A stretch of 16,038 nt of DNA, taken from positions 1 through 16,038 of the forward strand of contig JAJYDH010000089.1 of the NCBI GenBank assembly GCA_021777685.1, read 5' to 3'. The translations under genes and the position numbers were made by a program. This DNA is from Planctomycetota bacterium (lineage in GTDB: Bacteria > Planctomycetota > Planctomycetia > Isosphaerales > Isosphaeraceae). Within the stretch, counting starts at the first letter, position 1, and each line of letters starts with the position of its first letter. This document shows positions 1-8,220 of this stretch, in pieces. The notes below the pieces were generated by a model. The model ran no database searches. It was not told the origin of the DNA and saw only the letters and a list, made by a program, of their open reading frames with translations.

Positions 1-1415
1 TCCAGCCTGGCAAGGTCGGGATGTACGTCTGCGGGCCGACGGTCTATTCGAACAGCCACGTCGGCCACATGGTCGGGCCGGTCATCTTCGACACGATCAA
101 GCGATACCTCGTCTACCTCGGCTACGAGGTGACGTGGGTCGTCAACATCACGGACGTCGACGACAAGCTGATCGTCCAGGCCCAGAAGGACGGGACGACC
201 GTCAAGGACCTGGCCGAGCGGGTCACGGATGATTATCTCCGTTGCCTGGAGGCTCTGGGGGTCGACGGGATCGACCACATGCCGAAGGCGACCGAGCACA
301 TCGCCGAGATCGTCGCGATGACGCAAGGGCTGATCGACAAGGGATTTGCCTACCCATCGGGCGGCGACGTCTACTTCGACGTGACCAGGGCCCCCGAATA
401 CGGCAAACTGAGCCACCGAGACCCTGAGGAGCTCCAGGCCGGCGCCCGGATCGAGCCCTCCTCGATCAAGCGGCACCCGGGCGACTTCGCCCTCTGGAAG
501 GGATCGAAGCCGGGCGAGCCCGCCTGGGAAAGCCCCTGGGGGCCCGGCCGACCGGGCTGGCATATCGAGTGCTCGGCCATGAGCATGAAGATCCTCGGCG
601 AGCACTTCGACATCCACGGAGGCGGCCTCGACCTGGTCTTCCCCCACCACGAGAACGAGGTTGTCCAGTCCGAGTCGTTCAGCGGCAAGCCGTTCGCCAC
701 CTACTGGCTGCACAATGGCCTGCTGACGAAGTCCGGCAAGAAGATCTCCAAGTCCGACCCCGGCACCGTGATCCTGATGGGCGACCTGCTCCAGAAGCAC
801 GACCCGGACACGCTCCGCTGTCTCTTCCTGGCGAGCCACTACCGCCGGCCGATCGATTACGGCCCCGGCCGGCTCGACGAGCTGGCCCGGGGACTCCAGG
901 CGTTCCACGGCCTGTTCGACCGCTTCGAGCGCCTGACCGGCGAGAGCTTCCACGCGCTGGATGCCCCGAAGCACAAGGCGGACGGACGGGCCGATTCGCC
1001 GATCCCGGATGTGGGCGAGCTTCGCGACCGCTTCCTGGAGGCGATGGACGACGATTTCAACACCGGCGGGGCGTTCGGGGAGCTTTACGAGCTGGTCCGG
1101 GCCCTGAACCGTTTCGCCGACTCTCACAAGCTCGAATCCGCCACCGATCCCGGGTCGCTGGCCGCCTTCCGATCCGGGGTCGTCGTCCTCAAGGAGCTGT
1201 CCCAGATCCTTGGCCTCTTCCGTCATCCCAGAGCCAGGGCCGACTCCGCGCAAGACAAGCTCACCGCGCCCCTCCTGGACCTTCTCGTGCAACTCCGTAC
1301 ACGAGTTCGGAAGGAGAAAAACTTCGCGCTGGCCGATGATATCCGCAAGAGCCTCGCGGAGCTGGGCGTCACCCTGGAGGACCGCCCGGACGGGACGAGC
1401 TGGAAGCTCGATTGA
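1..1415 (+). CDS. cysS: Cysteinyl-tRNA synthetase, 5'-truncated by window edge
   Basis: Class I aminoacyl-tRNA synthetase that charges tRNA-Cys with cysteine in the cytoplasm. The reading frame is open from base 3, which encodes QPGKVG directly before the MYVCGPTVY block. The methionine at base 21 is therefore internal, and roughly 20 N-terminal residues lie outside the window. Counting from that Met, the HIGH-type motif is HVGHM (residues 13-17) and the KMSKS-type motif is KISKS (241-245). The four expected zinc ligands are present: Cys4, Cys184 in WHIECS, and His209 and Glu213 in FPHHENE. The C-terminal DALR-type helical region runs to the typical ending DGTSWKLD, so the 3' end is intact. 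ruvC follows after 77 bases in the same direction, so the two may share a transcript. Identification is secure from the motifs; only the start is unseen. Confidence 0.97.
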   Translation, partial: QPGKVGMYVCGPTVYSNSHVGHMVGPVIFDTIKRYLVYLGYEVTWVVNITDVDDKLIVQAQKDGTTVKDLAERVTDDYLRCLEALGVDGIDHMPKATEHIAEIVAMTQGLIDKGFAYPSGGDVYFDVTRAPEYGKLSHRDPEELQAGARIEPSSIKRHPGDFALWKGSKPGEPAWESPWGPGRPGWHIECSAMSMKILGEHFDIHGGGLDLVFPHHENEVVQSESFSGKPFATYWLHNGLLTKSGKKISKSDPGTVILMGDLLQKHDPDTLRCLFLASHYRRPIDYGPGRLDELARGLQAFHGLFDRFERLTGESFHALDAPKHKADGRADSPIPDVGELRDRFLEAMDDDFNTGGAFGELYELVRALNRFADSHKLESATDPGSLAAFRSGVVVLKELSQILGLFRHPRARADSAQDKLTAPLLDLLVQLRTRVRKEKNFALADDIRKSLAELGVTLEDRPDGTSWKLD

Positions 1416-1492
1416 AGCGGGAGGTCTGGCGATCCGACATCGACGATGTGAACGGATTCGGATGTCCCGCGGGACTACGGAGGGTCCGAGGG

Positions 1493-2050
1493 ATGGCGAC
1501 GACGGCTCGTGAACCGAGGGCCCCGCATGAGCCCGACCCCGCCCCGGGTCGAGTGGTCGGGATCGACCCCGGCCTGAACGTGACGGGCTATGCCGTGGTC
1601 GAGCCGACGGCCCGAGGGCCTTATGTCGTCGAAGCGGGAGTGATCCGGCCTCGGGGGGACTCGGCCCGGACGATGGGCGACCGACTGCACCTGATCCACC
1701 AGGGCATCCTTGAGGTGCTCGACGCCTACCCGCCGTCGGCTCTGGCGTTGGAACAGGTCCACAGCCACATCAGCCACCCCCGCACGGCGATCCTGATGGC
1801 CCACGCCCGGGGCGTGATCGTCCTGGCGGCGGCGGAGCGCGGGGTGCCAGTGGCCGGCTATGCGGCATCCCGGATCAAGAAGACGCTGACCGGCAGCGGC
1901 AAGGCCCCCAAGGAGCAGATGCAGCACGCGATCCGGGTCGAACTGGGCCTGGACCAACTCCCCGAGCCGCACGACGTCGCCGACGCCTGCGCCGTGGCGC
2001 TCTGTCATTTCCAGATCGCCCGGAATCTCCGGGGACTTGGTGGCGCTTGA
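1493..2050 (+). CDS. ruvC: Holliday junction resolvase RuvC
   Basis: Endonuclease that cuts four-way DNA junctions at the end of homologous recombination, acting with the RuvAB branch-migration motor. The RNase H-like fold is recognisable from its four catalytic acids: Asp25 in GIDPGLNVTGYA, Glu87 in ALEQVHSH, and Asp161 and Asp164 in PHDVADACAVALCH. The 185-residue length from this start is close to the family norm. I chose the ATG at 1493 because GGAGG (1479-1483) sits about nine bases upstream. The frame is open back to a TTG overlapping the cysS stop, but that would add 27 residues unlike any RuvC N-terminus. About 20 residues still precede the first strand, slightly more than usual, so the true start could be a little downstream. 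ruvA and ruvB are not beside it. The gene converges with the response regulator 30 bases away. Confidence 0.95.
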   Translation: MATTAREPRAPHEPDPAPGRVVGIDPGLNVTGYAVVEPTARGPYVVEAGVIRPRGDSARTMGDRLHLIHQGILEVLDAYPPSALALEQVHSHISHPRTAILMAHARGVIVLAAAERGVPVAGYAASRIKKTLTGSGKAPKEQMQHAIRVELGLDQLPEPHDVADACAVALCHFQIARNLRGLGGA

Positions 2051-2080
2051 ATCACTAACCTGGCGATGACGTCCGGTCGA

Positions 2081-2497
2081 TCAGATCGCCGGTTCGACCC
2101 CGATCGCCCGAAGCAGGTCTTGCAGTTCAAGCGGCTTGCGGAGCAATGCGTCGGGCTCCAGGCTGCGGATCTCCTCCAGCCGGGCACGGTCCTCAATGCC
2201 GGTGGTGACGGCAATCTTCATCAAAAGCCGCTCCGATCGGACCTTCCGGAGCACGGCCATCCCGTCGCCGTCTGGCAGCATCAGGTCGAGGATAACCGCG
2301 TCAGGCCGCAGATCGAGGAGCGTCAGTCCGCTCGAGACCGTCATGGCGGAATGGACCTCCCAGCCCAGCCGCCCGAGGATCTTCCGGAGGGCGGAATGCG
2401 TCCTCCAGTCGTCCTCGATCAGGAGCAGACGGGGCCTGGAAAGCTCCTGACCCGGGGTCGGCCCGTCCGGGTCAGCCGGCTGATCTTGCCTGTTCAC
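2081..2497 (-). CDS. Stand-alone response regulator receiver protein
   Basis: Single CheY-like receiver domain of 138 residues with no output domain, so it probably signals by protein-protein contact or serves as a phosphate relay. Visible landmarks are the acidic pocket IEDD (residues 27-30), the phosphoacceptor Asp71 in VILDLMLPDGDG, the switch threonines 98-99 in AVTTG, and the conserved Lys121 in RKPLEL. A polar tail of about 22 residues precedes the domain. The start is GTG at 2497, with GGAG about seven bases upstream on the reverse strand. No histidine kinase lies in the window, so the partner is unknown. Its 3' end faces ruvC across 30 bases, which include a weak inverted repeat GGCGAT/ATCGCC (2062-2067 and 2085-2090) that might help termination. 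Confidence 0.9.
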   Translation of the reverse strand: MNRQDQPADPDGPTPGQELSRPRLLLIEDDWRTHSALRKILGRLGWEVHSAMTVSSGLTLLDLRPDAVILDLMLPDGDGMAVLRKVRSERLLMKIAVTTGIEDRARLEEIRSLEPDALLRKPLELQDLLRAIGVEPAI

Positions 2498-2742
2498 GTT
2501 GATCTCCGACTCGAGTACGCCCGGAATGTCCTTTCACGGTCCGATCCTCAGAATCTCCGCCCGGCCGGCGTCCTCGATCGCCTCATCAATCATCATAGCA
2601 GGGTTCGGAACGAACCATCGACCTCGCCGGCCCGTTTTTTCGAAGATCTCCGAAGGCCCGCACCCATCGGCCGAAGAACGGACGCCCGGGCTGCACTGGA
2701 TCGCGCGACTTGCTATCATGAATGGGGCCGCGTCCAGACTTC
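2498..2742. other. Gene-poor interval between divergent genes
   Basis: This stretch lies between the divergent starts of the response regulator and thiSG. I recognise no gene in it. On the reverse strand a frame from an ATG at 2719 to a TGA at 2534 could encode 61 residues ending 36 bases before the response regulator start. Its last 20 residues look protein-like, but the first half has poor codon use and there is no clear ribosome binding site. A T6 run on the + strand at 2634-2639 has no convincing stem before it. The interval probably holds the response regulator promoter, which I could not locate. Confidence 0.45.
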
Positions 2743-2772
2743 TTGACGGTTCGTTGCCCGCTCCTTTATGAT
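2743..2772 (+). promoter_or_regulatory. Predicted sigma70-type promoter of thiSG
   Basis: TTGACG (2743-2748) and TATGAT (2767-2772) are separated by 18 bases, five of six matches to each consensus hexamer. Transcription would begin near 2779, leaving an untranslated leader of about 56 bases before the GTG of thiSG. I saw no convincing TPP riboswitch core in this short leader. This is a prediction from sequence alone. Confidence 0.6.
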
Positions 2773-2834
2773 GGACAGACGTCAAGGACGCGCCATCGAA
2801 CGACATCCTCCAGCAAGCACCGACGGAACTTCCC

Positions 2835-3860
2835 GTGACGATCACGTTGAATGGCGAACGGCGCGACGTCCCCAGCCCCTTGACGGTGGCCGACCTGATC
2901 CGGCATCTCGGCCTCAAGCCCGAGCATGTCGCGGTCGAGCGGAACCGCGATCTCGTCCCCCGGTCGAGGCACGCCGAATCCAGGATCGATCCCGATGACG
3001 TCCTGGAAGTCGTCACCCTCGTCGGCGGCGGCTCCCCCGTTCCGGCCGAGGCCCCGCCGCTGGTCATCGGCCCTCATCGATTCCGGAGCCGGCTGCTGGT
3101 CGGCACCGGGAAGTATACGACGCCCGACCTGATGCGAGACTGTCTGGAGGCCAGCGGCACCGAGGTCGTCACCGTCGCCGTCCGTCGAGAGCGGCTGTTC
3201 GACCGCGAGGGGCGGAACCTGCTCGACTTCCTGGACCCCCGCCGATACACGATCCTGCCCAACACGGCGGGCTGCTTCAACGCCGAGGATGCGCTCAGGA
3301 CGGCCCGACTCGGCCGGGAACTGCTCCTCGGCCTGGACAACCCCGGGGCCGACTGGGTGAAGCTCGAAGTCCTCGCCGACACCCGGACCCTCCTGCCTGA
3401 CCCGCTGTCGACCTTGCAGGCGACCGAAATCCTCGTCGCCGAGGGATTTCACGTCCTCTGCTACACCAGCGACGACCCGGTGATGGCCCGCCGGCTCAAG
3501 GCCGCCGGCGCCGCCAGCGTGATGCCCGCCGGCAGCCCGATCGGCAGCGGCCAGGGCGTCCTCAACCCCAATAATATCCGGATCATCCTCGAAGACCTCA
3601 AGGGGGACAACCCCGATTACCCGGTCATCGTCGACGCCGGGGTCGGGACCGCCAGCGACGTGGCCATCGCCATGGAGCTGGGCTGCGACGGCGTCCTCCT
3701 CAACACCGGGATCGCCGGCGCGAAGGACCCGCTCCGGATGGCCCACGCCATGAGGCTGGCCGTCGAGGCCGGCCGTCTCGCCGCCGGGGCGGGACGGATC
3801 TCGAAGAAGCTTTACGCCACGGCGTCGAGCCCCACGGAAGGGTCGATCGCGGCCCGATGA
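2835..3860 (+). CDS. thiG: ThiS-ThiG fusion: sulfur carrier plus thiazole synthase
   Basis: Makes the thiazole phosphate half of thiamin from 1-deoxy-D-xylulose 5-phosphate, dehydroglycine and sulfur carried on ThiS. Residues 1-66 form a ThiS ubiquitin-like domain ending VTLVGGG, and residues about 76-341 form a full ThiG barrel. Barrel landmarks are LLVGTGKY (88-94), LPNTAGC (141-147), the Schiff-base lysine Lys176 in ADWVKLEVL, and GTASDVAIAMELGCDGVLLNTG (271-292). In separate ThiS proteins the Gly-Gly is the free C-terminus that becomes a thiocarboxylate; here it is followed directly by SPVPAEAPP and the barrel. ThiS-ThiG fusions are known in some bacteria. The start is GTG, which keeps the ThiS first strand TITLNG; the ribosome site is weak (CGGA about ten bases upstream). 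No other thi gene is nearby. The unknown membrane-protein gene follows after 31 bases. Confidence 0.93.
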   Translation: MTITLNGERRDVPSPLTVADLIRHLGLKPEHVAVERNRDLVPRSRHAESRIDPDDVLEVVTLVGGGSPVPAEAPPLVIGPHRFRSRLLVGTGKYTTPDLMRDCLEASGTEVVTVAVRRERLFDREGRNLLDFLDPRRYTILPNTAGCFNAEDALRTARLGRELLLGLDNPGADWVKLEVLADTRTLLPDPLSTLQATEILVAEGFHVLCYTSDDPVMARRLKAAGAASVMPAGSPIGSGQGVLNPNNIRIILEDLKGDNPDYPVIVDAGVGTASDVAIAMELGCDGVLLNTGIAGAKDPLRMAHAMRLAVEAGRLAAGAGRISKKLYATASSPTEGSIAAR

Positions 3861-3891
3861 TCGACCGGCCATTTTCGAGGTTGGAGCACGC

Positions 3892-4728
3892 ATGGCCGAG
3901 GCCGAGTTCCGATGGACGCAAGATTCCTGGGGGCCGGAGGATGAGACCGTCGCACCTCGGGCCTCGTCGAGGAATGAGAAGCTCGCCTGGTTCGGCGTGA
4001 TCGCGCTGGCGGTCGTCGCCTTCGAGGTGACGGCGGACCCGGCGCTCACGACCGTCCTGGGCTGCCTGAAGTTCGGGTGGGAGGAGGTCCGGCTGGCCCG
4101 ATGGCTCAAACGGACCGACCCGGATCGGAAACGGGGACGGATCTGCTCGCGGTTCTACCTCGCCTGGGGTCTCTGGCGGGTCAGCGTGGTGGCGATTGTC
4201 GTGATGCTCGCCCTGATCTTCGCCCACGGGGCGATCGCGGAGAACGGGCCCAACGGCGGCCGGGCCGGGCCCCCGCCCGGCATCGGGACGGCCCTGCTCG
4301 TCGCGCTGGCGGGGTTCGTCCTGTCGTCGATGGTGTCGAGCCTCGCGGTCGTCTCGGCCCTCCGGCAGGGAGTCAGGGTCTGGCTCGGGCCCGAGGTCCG
4401 CTGGGCGAGGGAGGAGGGGGTCTGGCCGCCGCAGGACGCGGCCCGGCATCGTCGGGATACCGAGAACCGGACCAAAGTCATCCTGCTCAGCGCCCTGATC
4501 ACGGGCGCGCTCTTCCTGTTCCTGTTGTCCTTCCTCCTGTTCTGCTGGGCGTTTCCCGAGCAGAACCGGGAACCCGGGGCGCCCCTGTTCGTCTTCATGA
4601 TGTCCTTCATGATCGGCGTGCCGTTCCTGATGCTCTGCTTGCTCGAAACCCTCGGAAGGCGGATGATCGCGCCGACGCCCGAGGCGTGCTGGCCCGATGC
4701 CGACGACGGCCCGCCCTCCGGGGCGTGA
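3892..4728 (+). CDS. Polytopic membrane protein of unknown function
   Basis: I do not recognise this 278-residue protein. It has about five hydrophobic segments that could span the membrane, near residues 31-48, 93-111, 129-150, 193-218 and 229-252. There is no N-terminal signal peptide; the first 28 residues are polar and acidic. A basic stretch rich in Arg and Lys (about 67-83) between the first two segments is probably cytoplasmic. Another charged loop (about 160-192) contains tryptophans and acidic residues, and the tail after 253 is short and polar. No catalytic motif is visible. The ATG at 3892 has GGAG (3882-3885) upstream. It lies 31 bases after thiSG and 43 bases before the helicase gene, all on the same strand, so co-transcription is plausible. 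Nothing in the sequence ties it functionally to thiamin synthesis or DNA repair. Confidence 0.75.
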   Translation: MAEAEFRWTQDSWGPEDETVAPRASSRNEKLAWFGVIALAVVAFEVTADPALTTVLGCLKFGWEEVRLARWLKRTDPDRKRGRICSRFYLAWGLWRVSVVAIVVMLALIFAHGAIAENGPNGGRAGPPPGIGTALLVALAGFVLSSMVSSLAVVSALRQGVRVWLGPEVRWAREEGVWPPQDAARHRRDTENRTKVILLSALITGALFLFLLSFLLFCWAFPEQNREPGAPLFVFMMSFMIGVPFLMLCLLETLGRRMIAPTPEACWPDADDGPPSGA

Positions 4729-4771
4729 CGCGCCTCGACGAACCCACCTTTCCCCGAGACGGAGGGGCAGG

Positions 4772-6772
4772 ATGCCTCAGTTCGACCCGCAACCGATCCT
4801 CGGCCTCGGCGGCGCGATCGCCCGGCGGATGCACCGGTACGAGGAGCGCCCCGAACAGTTGATGATGGCCCGCGCCGTGGCCCGGGCGATCGAGGACGAA
4901 TCGCATCTGATGGTCGAGGCGGGGACGGGCGTGGGCAAGAGCTTCGCCTACCTCGTCCCGGCGATCCTGGCGGCGGCCGAGGCGGGCAAGAAGGTCGTGG
5001 TCTCGACCCACACCATCAGCCTCCAGGAACAGCTCCTGGAGAAGGACATCCCCTTCCTCCGGGCGGTGATGCCGCACGAGTTCTCCGCCGTTTTGGTCAA
5101 GGGACGGTCGAACTACATCAGCCTCCGGCGTCTGGACGCGGCCACGTCCCGGGCCGGGGCGACGTTCCAGAGGCCCGAGGACTTCGACCAGCTCGCCGAG
5201 ATCAAGCTCTGGGCGAACCGGACCGAGGACGGCAGCCGGTCCGACCTCGACTTCCGCCCCGCCCCGGCCGTCTGGGACGCCGTCGCCAGCGAGCACGGCA
5301 ATTGCCTGGGCAAGAAATGCCCGAGGTTCCGCGACTGCTTCTATTTCGCCGCGCGGCAGAGGATGAGGACGGCCAACATCCTGGTCGTCAACCACGCCCT
5401 GTTCATGAGCGACCTGGCCCTGAGGGGCTCCGGGGCGAGCCTTCTGCCCGAATACGACGTCGCCATCTTCGACGAGGCCCACACGATGGAGGCCGTCGCG
5501 GGCGATCATCTGGGATTGCGGATCACCAGCGGCCAGGTCGAGTTCCTCCTCGGCCGGCTCTACCACGAGCGGACCCGCAAGGGGCTCCTCGCCTTCCACA
5601 AGCTCGAAGAGGCCATGCTCCAGGCCCGGCGGGTCCGGTCGGCGGCCGACGACTTCTTCACCTTCATCGCCGAATGGCAGTCCAGCAAGGGGACGTCCAA
5701 CGGCAGGCTCCGCGCCCCATGCAACGTGCCCGACTCGCTCGGCGAGGAGCTTCGCAAGCTCGCCTCGGCCATCGACCAGGGGTCCGAGACGATCCAGGAG
5801 GAAGAACAGCGCGTCGAGCTGATCGCCGCCAGCGAGCGGTGCGAGGCCCTGGCGAACTCGCTTTCGAGCTGGCTCGCCCAGGACGTCGCCGACTCGGTCT
5901 ACTGGATCGACCAGGAATCCGGCAACCAGAGGCGCCGGATCACCCTCGCGTGTGCCCCGCTTGACGTCGGGCCGACCCTCCGCCGCGACCTCTTCGACCG
6001 CGTGCCGACCTGCATCCTGACCTCGGCCACGCTCTCGGTCGGCTCGCCACCCGGGTTCACGTTCGCCAAGGCCCGGGTCGGGCTGACGAGGTCCGAGACC
6101 CTCCAGCTCGGCAGCCCGTTCGACTACGCGAAGCAGGCGGCGATCCACATCCCCCGGAACCTGCCCGACCCGTCGGACGACCCCCGAGGGTTCGAGCAGG
6201 CCGCGATCCGGGCCATACCGCATTACCTGGAGAAGACCCACGGCAAAGCATTCGTCCTGTTCACGTCTTACAAGATGCTCGAAGCCGCCGCCCGGACGCT
6301 CGCGCCGTGGTTTGCCGAGCGTAACATCGCCCTTTACGCCCAGACCGACGGGATGCCCCGCTCGAAGATGGTCGAGGCGTTCAAGGCCGACGTTGACAGC
6401 GTCATCTTCGGCGCCGAGAGTTTCTGGCAGGGGGTCGACGTCCCCGGCGAGGCCCTCTCGAACGTCATCATCGTCCGGTTGCCGTTCAGCGTGCCCGATC
6501 GACCGCTGCTCGAAGCCCGGTTGGAGTCGATCCGCAAACGTGGCGGCAACCCTTTCGTCGAGTATCAGGTGCCCGAGGCTGTCCTCAAGCTCAAGCAGGG
6601 TTTCGGCCGGCTGATCCGATCGAGGGACGACACGGGGATCGTCGTCATCCTCGATCCCAGGGTCCTCAGCAAGCCCTACGGACGGACCTTCCTCGGCTCT
6701 CTGCCGGACTGCCCGAGGGTCGTGGAGGTCCTGGCCCTCGCCGGGCCGGCCCGTTCAGATCGTCAGCCCTAA
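4772..6772 (+). CDS. DinG/XPD-family superfamily 2 DNA helicase
   Basis: ATP-dependent helicase of the XPD/DinG/YoaA group, whose members unwind DNA 5' to 3' in repair and R-loop or damaged-fork processing. The 666-residue protein has the whole motif set: Walker A AGTGVGKS (50-57), STHT (78-81), DEAH box (234-237), SAT (418-420), motif V FWQGVDVPGEAL (551-562) and motif VI QGFGRLIRS (609-617). The iron-sulfur region has Cys178, Cys183 and Cys189 in the usual spacing. The first ligand position, normally in a GRxNYLC context, reads GRSNYIS, so Ser117 replaces cysteine. I chose the ATG at 4772 because GGAGGGG (4761-4767) lies just upstream; an in-frame ATG at 4697 would overlap the preceding gene and add an Arg/Pro-rich stretch. 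Its TAA overlaps the stop codon of the opposing hydrolase gene. It could be a DinG or a YoaA relative; I cannot separate them. Confidence 0.92.
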   Translation: MPQFDPQPILGLGGAIARRMHRYEERPEQLMMARAVARAIEDESHLMVEAGTGVGKSFAYLVPAILAAAEAGKKVVVSTHTISLQEQLLEKDIPFLRAVMPHEFSAVLVKGRSNYISLRRLDAATSRAGATFQRPEDFDQLAEIKLWANRTEDGSRSDLDFRPAPAVWDAVASEHGNCLGKKCPRFRDCFYFAARQRMRTANILVVNHALFMSDLALRGSGASLLPEYDVAIFDEAHTMEAVAGDHLGLRITSGQVEFLLGRLYHERTRKGLLAFHKLEEAMLQARRVRSAADDFFTFIAEWQSSKGTSNGRLRAPCNVPDSLGEELRKLASAIDQGSETIQEEEQRVELIAASERCEALANSLSSWLAQDVADSVYWIDQESGNQRRRITLACAPLDVGPTLRRDLFDRVPTCILTSATLSVGSPPGFTFAKARVGLTRSETLQLGSPFDYAKQAAIHIPRNLPDPSDDPRGFEQAAIRAIPHYLEKTHGKAFVLFTSYKMLEAAARTLAPWFAERNIALYAQTDGMPRSKMVEAFKADVDSVIFGAESFWQGVDVPGEALSNVIIVRLPFSVPDRPLLEARLESIRKRGGNPFVEYQVPEAVLKLKQGFGRLIRSRDDTGIVVILDPRVLSKPYGRTFLGSLPDCPRVVEVLALAGPARSDRQP

Positions 6773-8220
6773 ATGACCAGCGACCCGAGAGGTTCGGTCG
6801 GCACGGGCGGGCCATCGCCCTTGAAGGCCTTGGGAAGCCGGGATTCGGCGATGATCCGGTAGCTCCCGGCGGCCAGGCGGCGGGTCGTGGCGGTCCAGGT
6901 CCCGCCCGGGCCGGTGAGGGCCTGGCCGACCACGTCCAGCTTGCCCGCCTTCTTTCCCGCGAGGAGATAGACGGTCGAGCCGGGGTCGGAGGTCCCGGAA
7001 TAGGTGGCGCGAGACGGGATCTCGGCGGCCTGGACGACGCGGGCTCCAGTCAAAGTTTCCCGGGCGATTTGCTGTCCGCCGTCGCCGAGGGTCGGGACGA
7101 CGTGGTGCTCGTACCAGGCGTAGACGCCATTCTTGCCCGAGTGGACGACCCCGTCGGCGGTGAGGTTGAAGTAGACCGAAGCCCCCTTCACCGGGACCTG
7201 GCCCCAGAGGTTGTAGACGCCCAGGTTCTCGTTGTGGTCGCGGTTGGCCGGCGACTGCTGGTAGAAGACCTGGGCGGCGTCGACCCCATTGGGGATGAAG
7301 ACCAGCGGGTCGCGGGCCCTCGCCTGGTAGTTGTCGATGGCGAGCTTGGCGATCCAGCCGAGCGGATTGCGGGCCACGCTGTATTGCGGGCCGGGGAAGT
7401 CGGGGTTGGCCGCGTGAGGATCGAGCAGTGTGTCTTCGAGGAAGCCGGCCCGGATCTGCGGGGTGGCCGCGGCCTCGACCCGGACGATCGCCTGGGTATT
7501 GACGACGGCCCCCTCGCTATGGCCGATGAACTGGATGTCAACCGGGTCGTTGGGCGGGAACTTGCTGGCCGCCTGAAGGACCATCGCGGCCAGTTTCGGG
7601 CCCTGCTTGGCGGCCTGTCCGGGCGTGCCGCTCTGCGCCACCCAGTTGTAGGCGATGACCTGGTCGTAGCCCTGCTCGCGGAGCGAGTTGGCCATCTGAC
7701 GTTCCCAGGGCGGGCCGTTCTTCTTCCAATGGCTGTATTCGAGGCCGCCGTGCGTGACCACGCCGATGACGACCTTGTGGAAGGAGGCCGTCTCCGCCGG
7801 GTCGATCGCCGAGGCCGAGCCGGGGTCGGCCACGACCAGCACATCGGGATGCCTCGGGTTGAGCGGCAGGCCCCCGGCGAGCGGCAGCGTCAGTTGATGG
7901 ACGCCCGGAGCGATCGAAGGCCGTCCCGAGTCGTCCAGCGTGGGGGCGGGGACTGGCGACTGGACGGGGATCGCCGTCGAGTCTAGCCGTGTCTCGGCCG
8001 ACCTGTAGACCCCGAAGGTCAGCGAGGGGTCCGGGCCGGTCACATCATAGGAGAAGGTGACGCTCCGGGAGTCGGAGGTTGTCGCGGAGAGCATCAGGAC
8101 GGGCGGGGCCGATGCGTCCAGGAGTTCCCGGCGATCGAGGCTTTCGATCCGGGGCGTGACGAGTCGGGAGGCGCGGCGATGGCTCGCGCGGAGCGGACGA
8201 CGGACGGGACCGAACGACAT
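6769..8220 (-). CDS. Secreted alpha/beta hydrolase with LEPR-XLL-like N-terminus
   Basis: Probably an exported esterase or lipase of 483 residues. The Arg-rich N-terminus leads into RIESLDRRELLDAS (residues 24-37), which fits the LExR-x-LL signature found near the N-terminus of many planctomycete exported proteins. The catalytic region, roughly 145-375, has the nucleophile elbow GHSEG (233-237, Ser235). Asp267 in LLDPHA is a candidate acid and His360 in ADGVVHSG a candidate base. About residues 400-470 look like an Ig-like beta-sandwich (SDPGSTVYL, GTWTATTRRLAAGSYRI). The ATG at 8220 puts the signature about 25 residues in. An in-frame ATG at 8316 adds 32 residues and remains possible. The substrate cannot be read from the sequence. 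The gene is downstream of the small basic protein gene on the same strand, with a 324-base gap. Confidence 0.8.
   Translation of the reverse strand: MSFGPVRRPLRASHRRASRLVTPRIESLDRRELLDASAPPVLMLSATTSDSRSVTFSYDVTGPDPSLTFGVYRSAETRLDSTAIPVQSPVPAPTLDDSGRPSIAPGVHQLTLPLAGGLPLNPRHPDVLVVADPGSASAIDPAETASFHKVVIGVVTHGGLEYSHWKKNGPPWERQMANSLREQGYDQVIAYNWVAQSGTPGQAAKQGPKLAAMVLQAASKFPPNDPVDIQFIGHSEGAVVNTQAIVRVEAAATPQIRAGFLEDTLLDPHAANPDFPGPQYSVARNPLGWIAKLAIDNYQARARDPLVFIPNGVDAAQVFYQQSPANRDHNENLGVYNLWGQVPVKGASVYFNLTADGVVHSGKNGVYAWYEHHVVPTLGDGGQQIARETLTGARVVQAAEIPSRATYSGTSDPGSTVYLLAGKKAGKLDVVGQALTGPGGTWTATTRRLAAGSYRIIAESRLPKAFKGDGPPVPTEPLGSLVI

Noticed and set aside
2779..2834. TPP riboswitch in the leader of thiSG
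   Set aside because: The predicted leader is only about 56 bases and lacks the conserved thi-box core, so it is too short for the element.
2766..4109. Long reverse-strand open frame of 447 codons opposite thiSG
   Set aside because: It is antisense to the well-supported ThiS-ThiG fusion, has no family motif, and is the usual mirror frame of a GC-biased gene.
4607..6241. Reverse-strand open frame of 544 codons opposite the helicase
   Set aside because: Composition is dominated by Arg, Gly, Glu and Asp as expected from antisense GC-rich codons, and the helicase on the other strand has every family motif.
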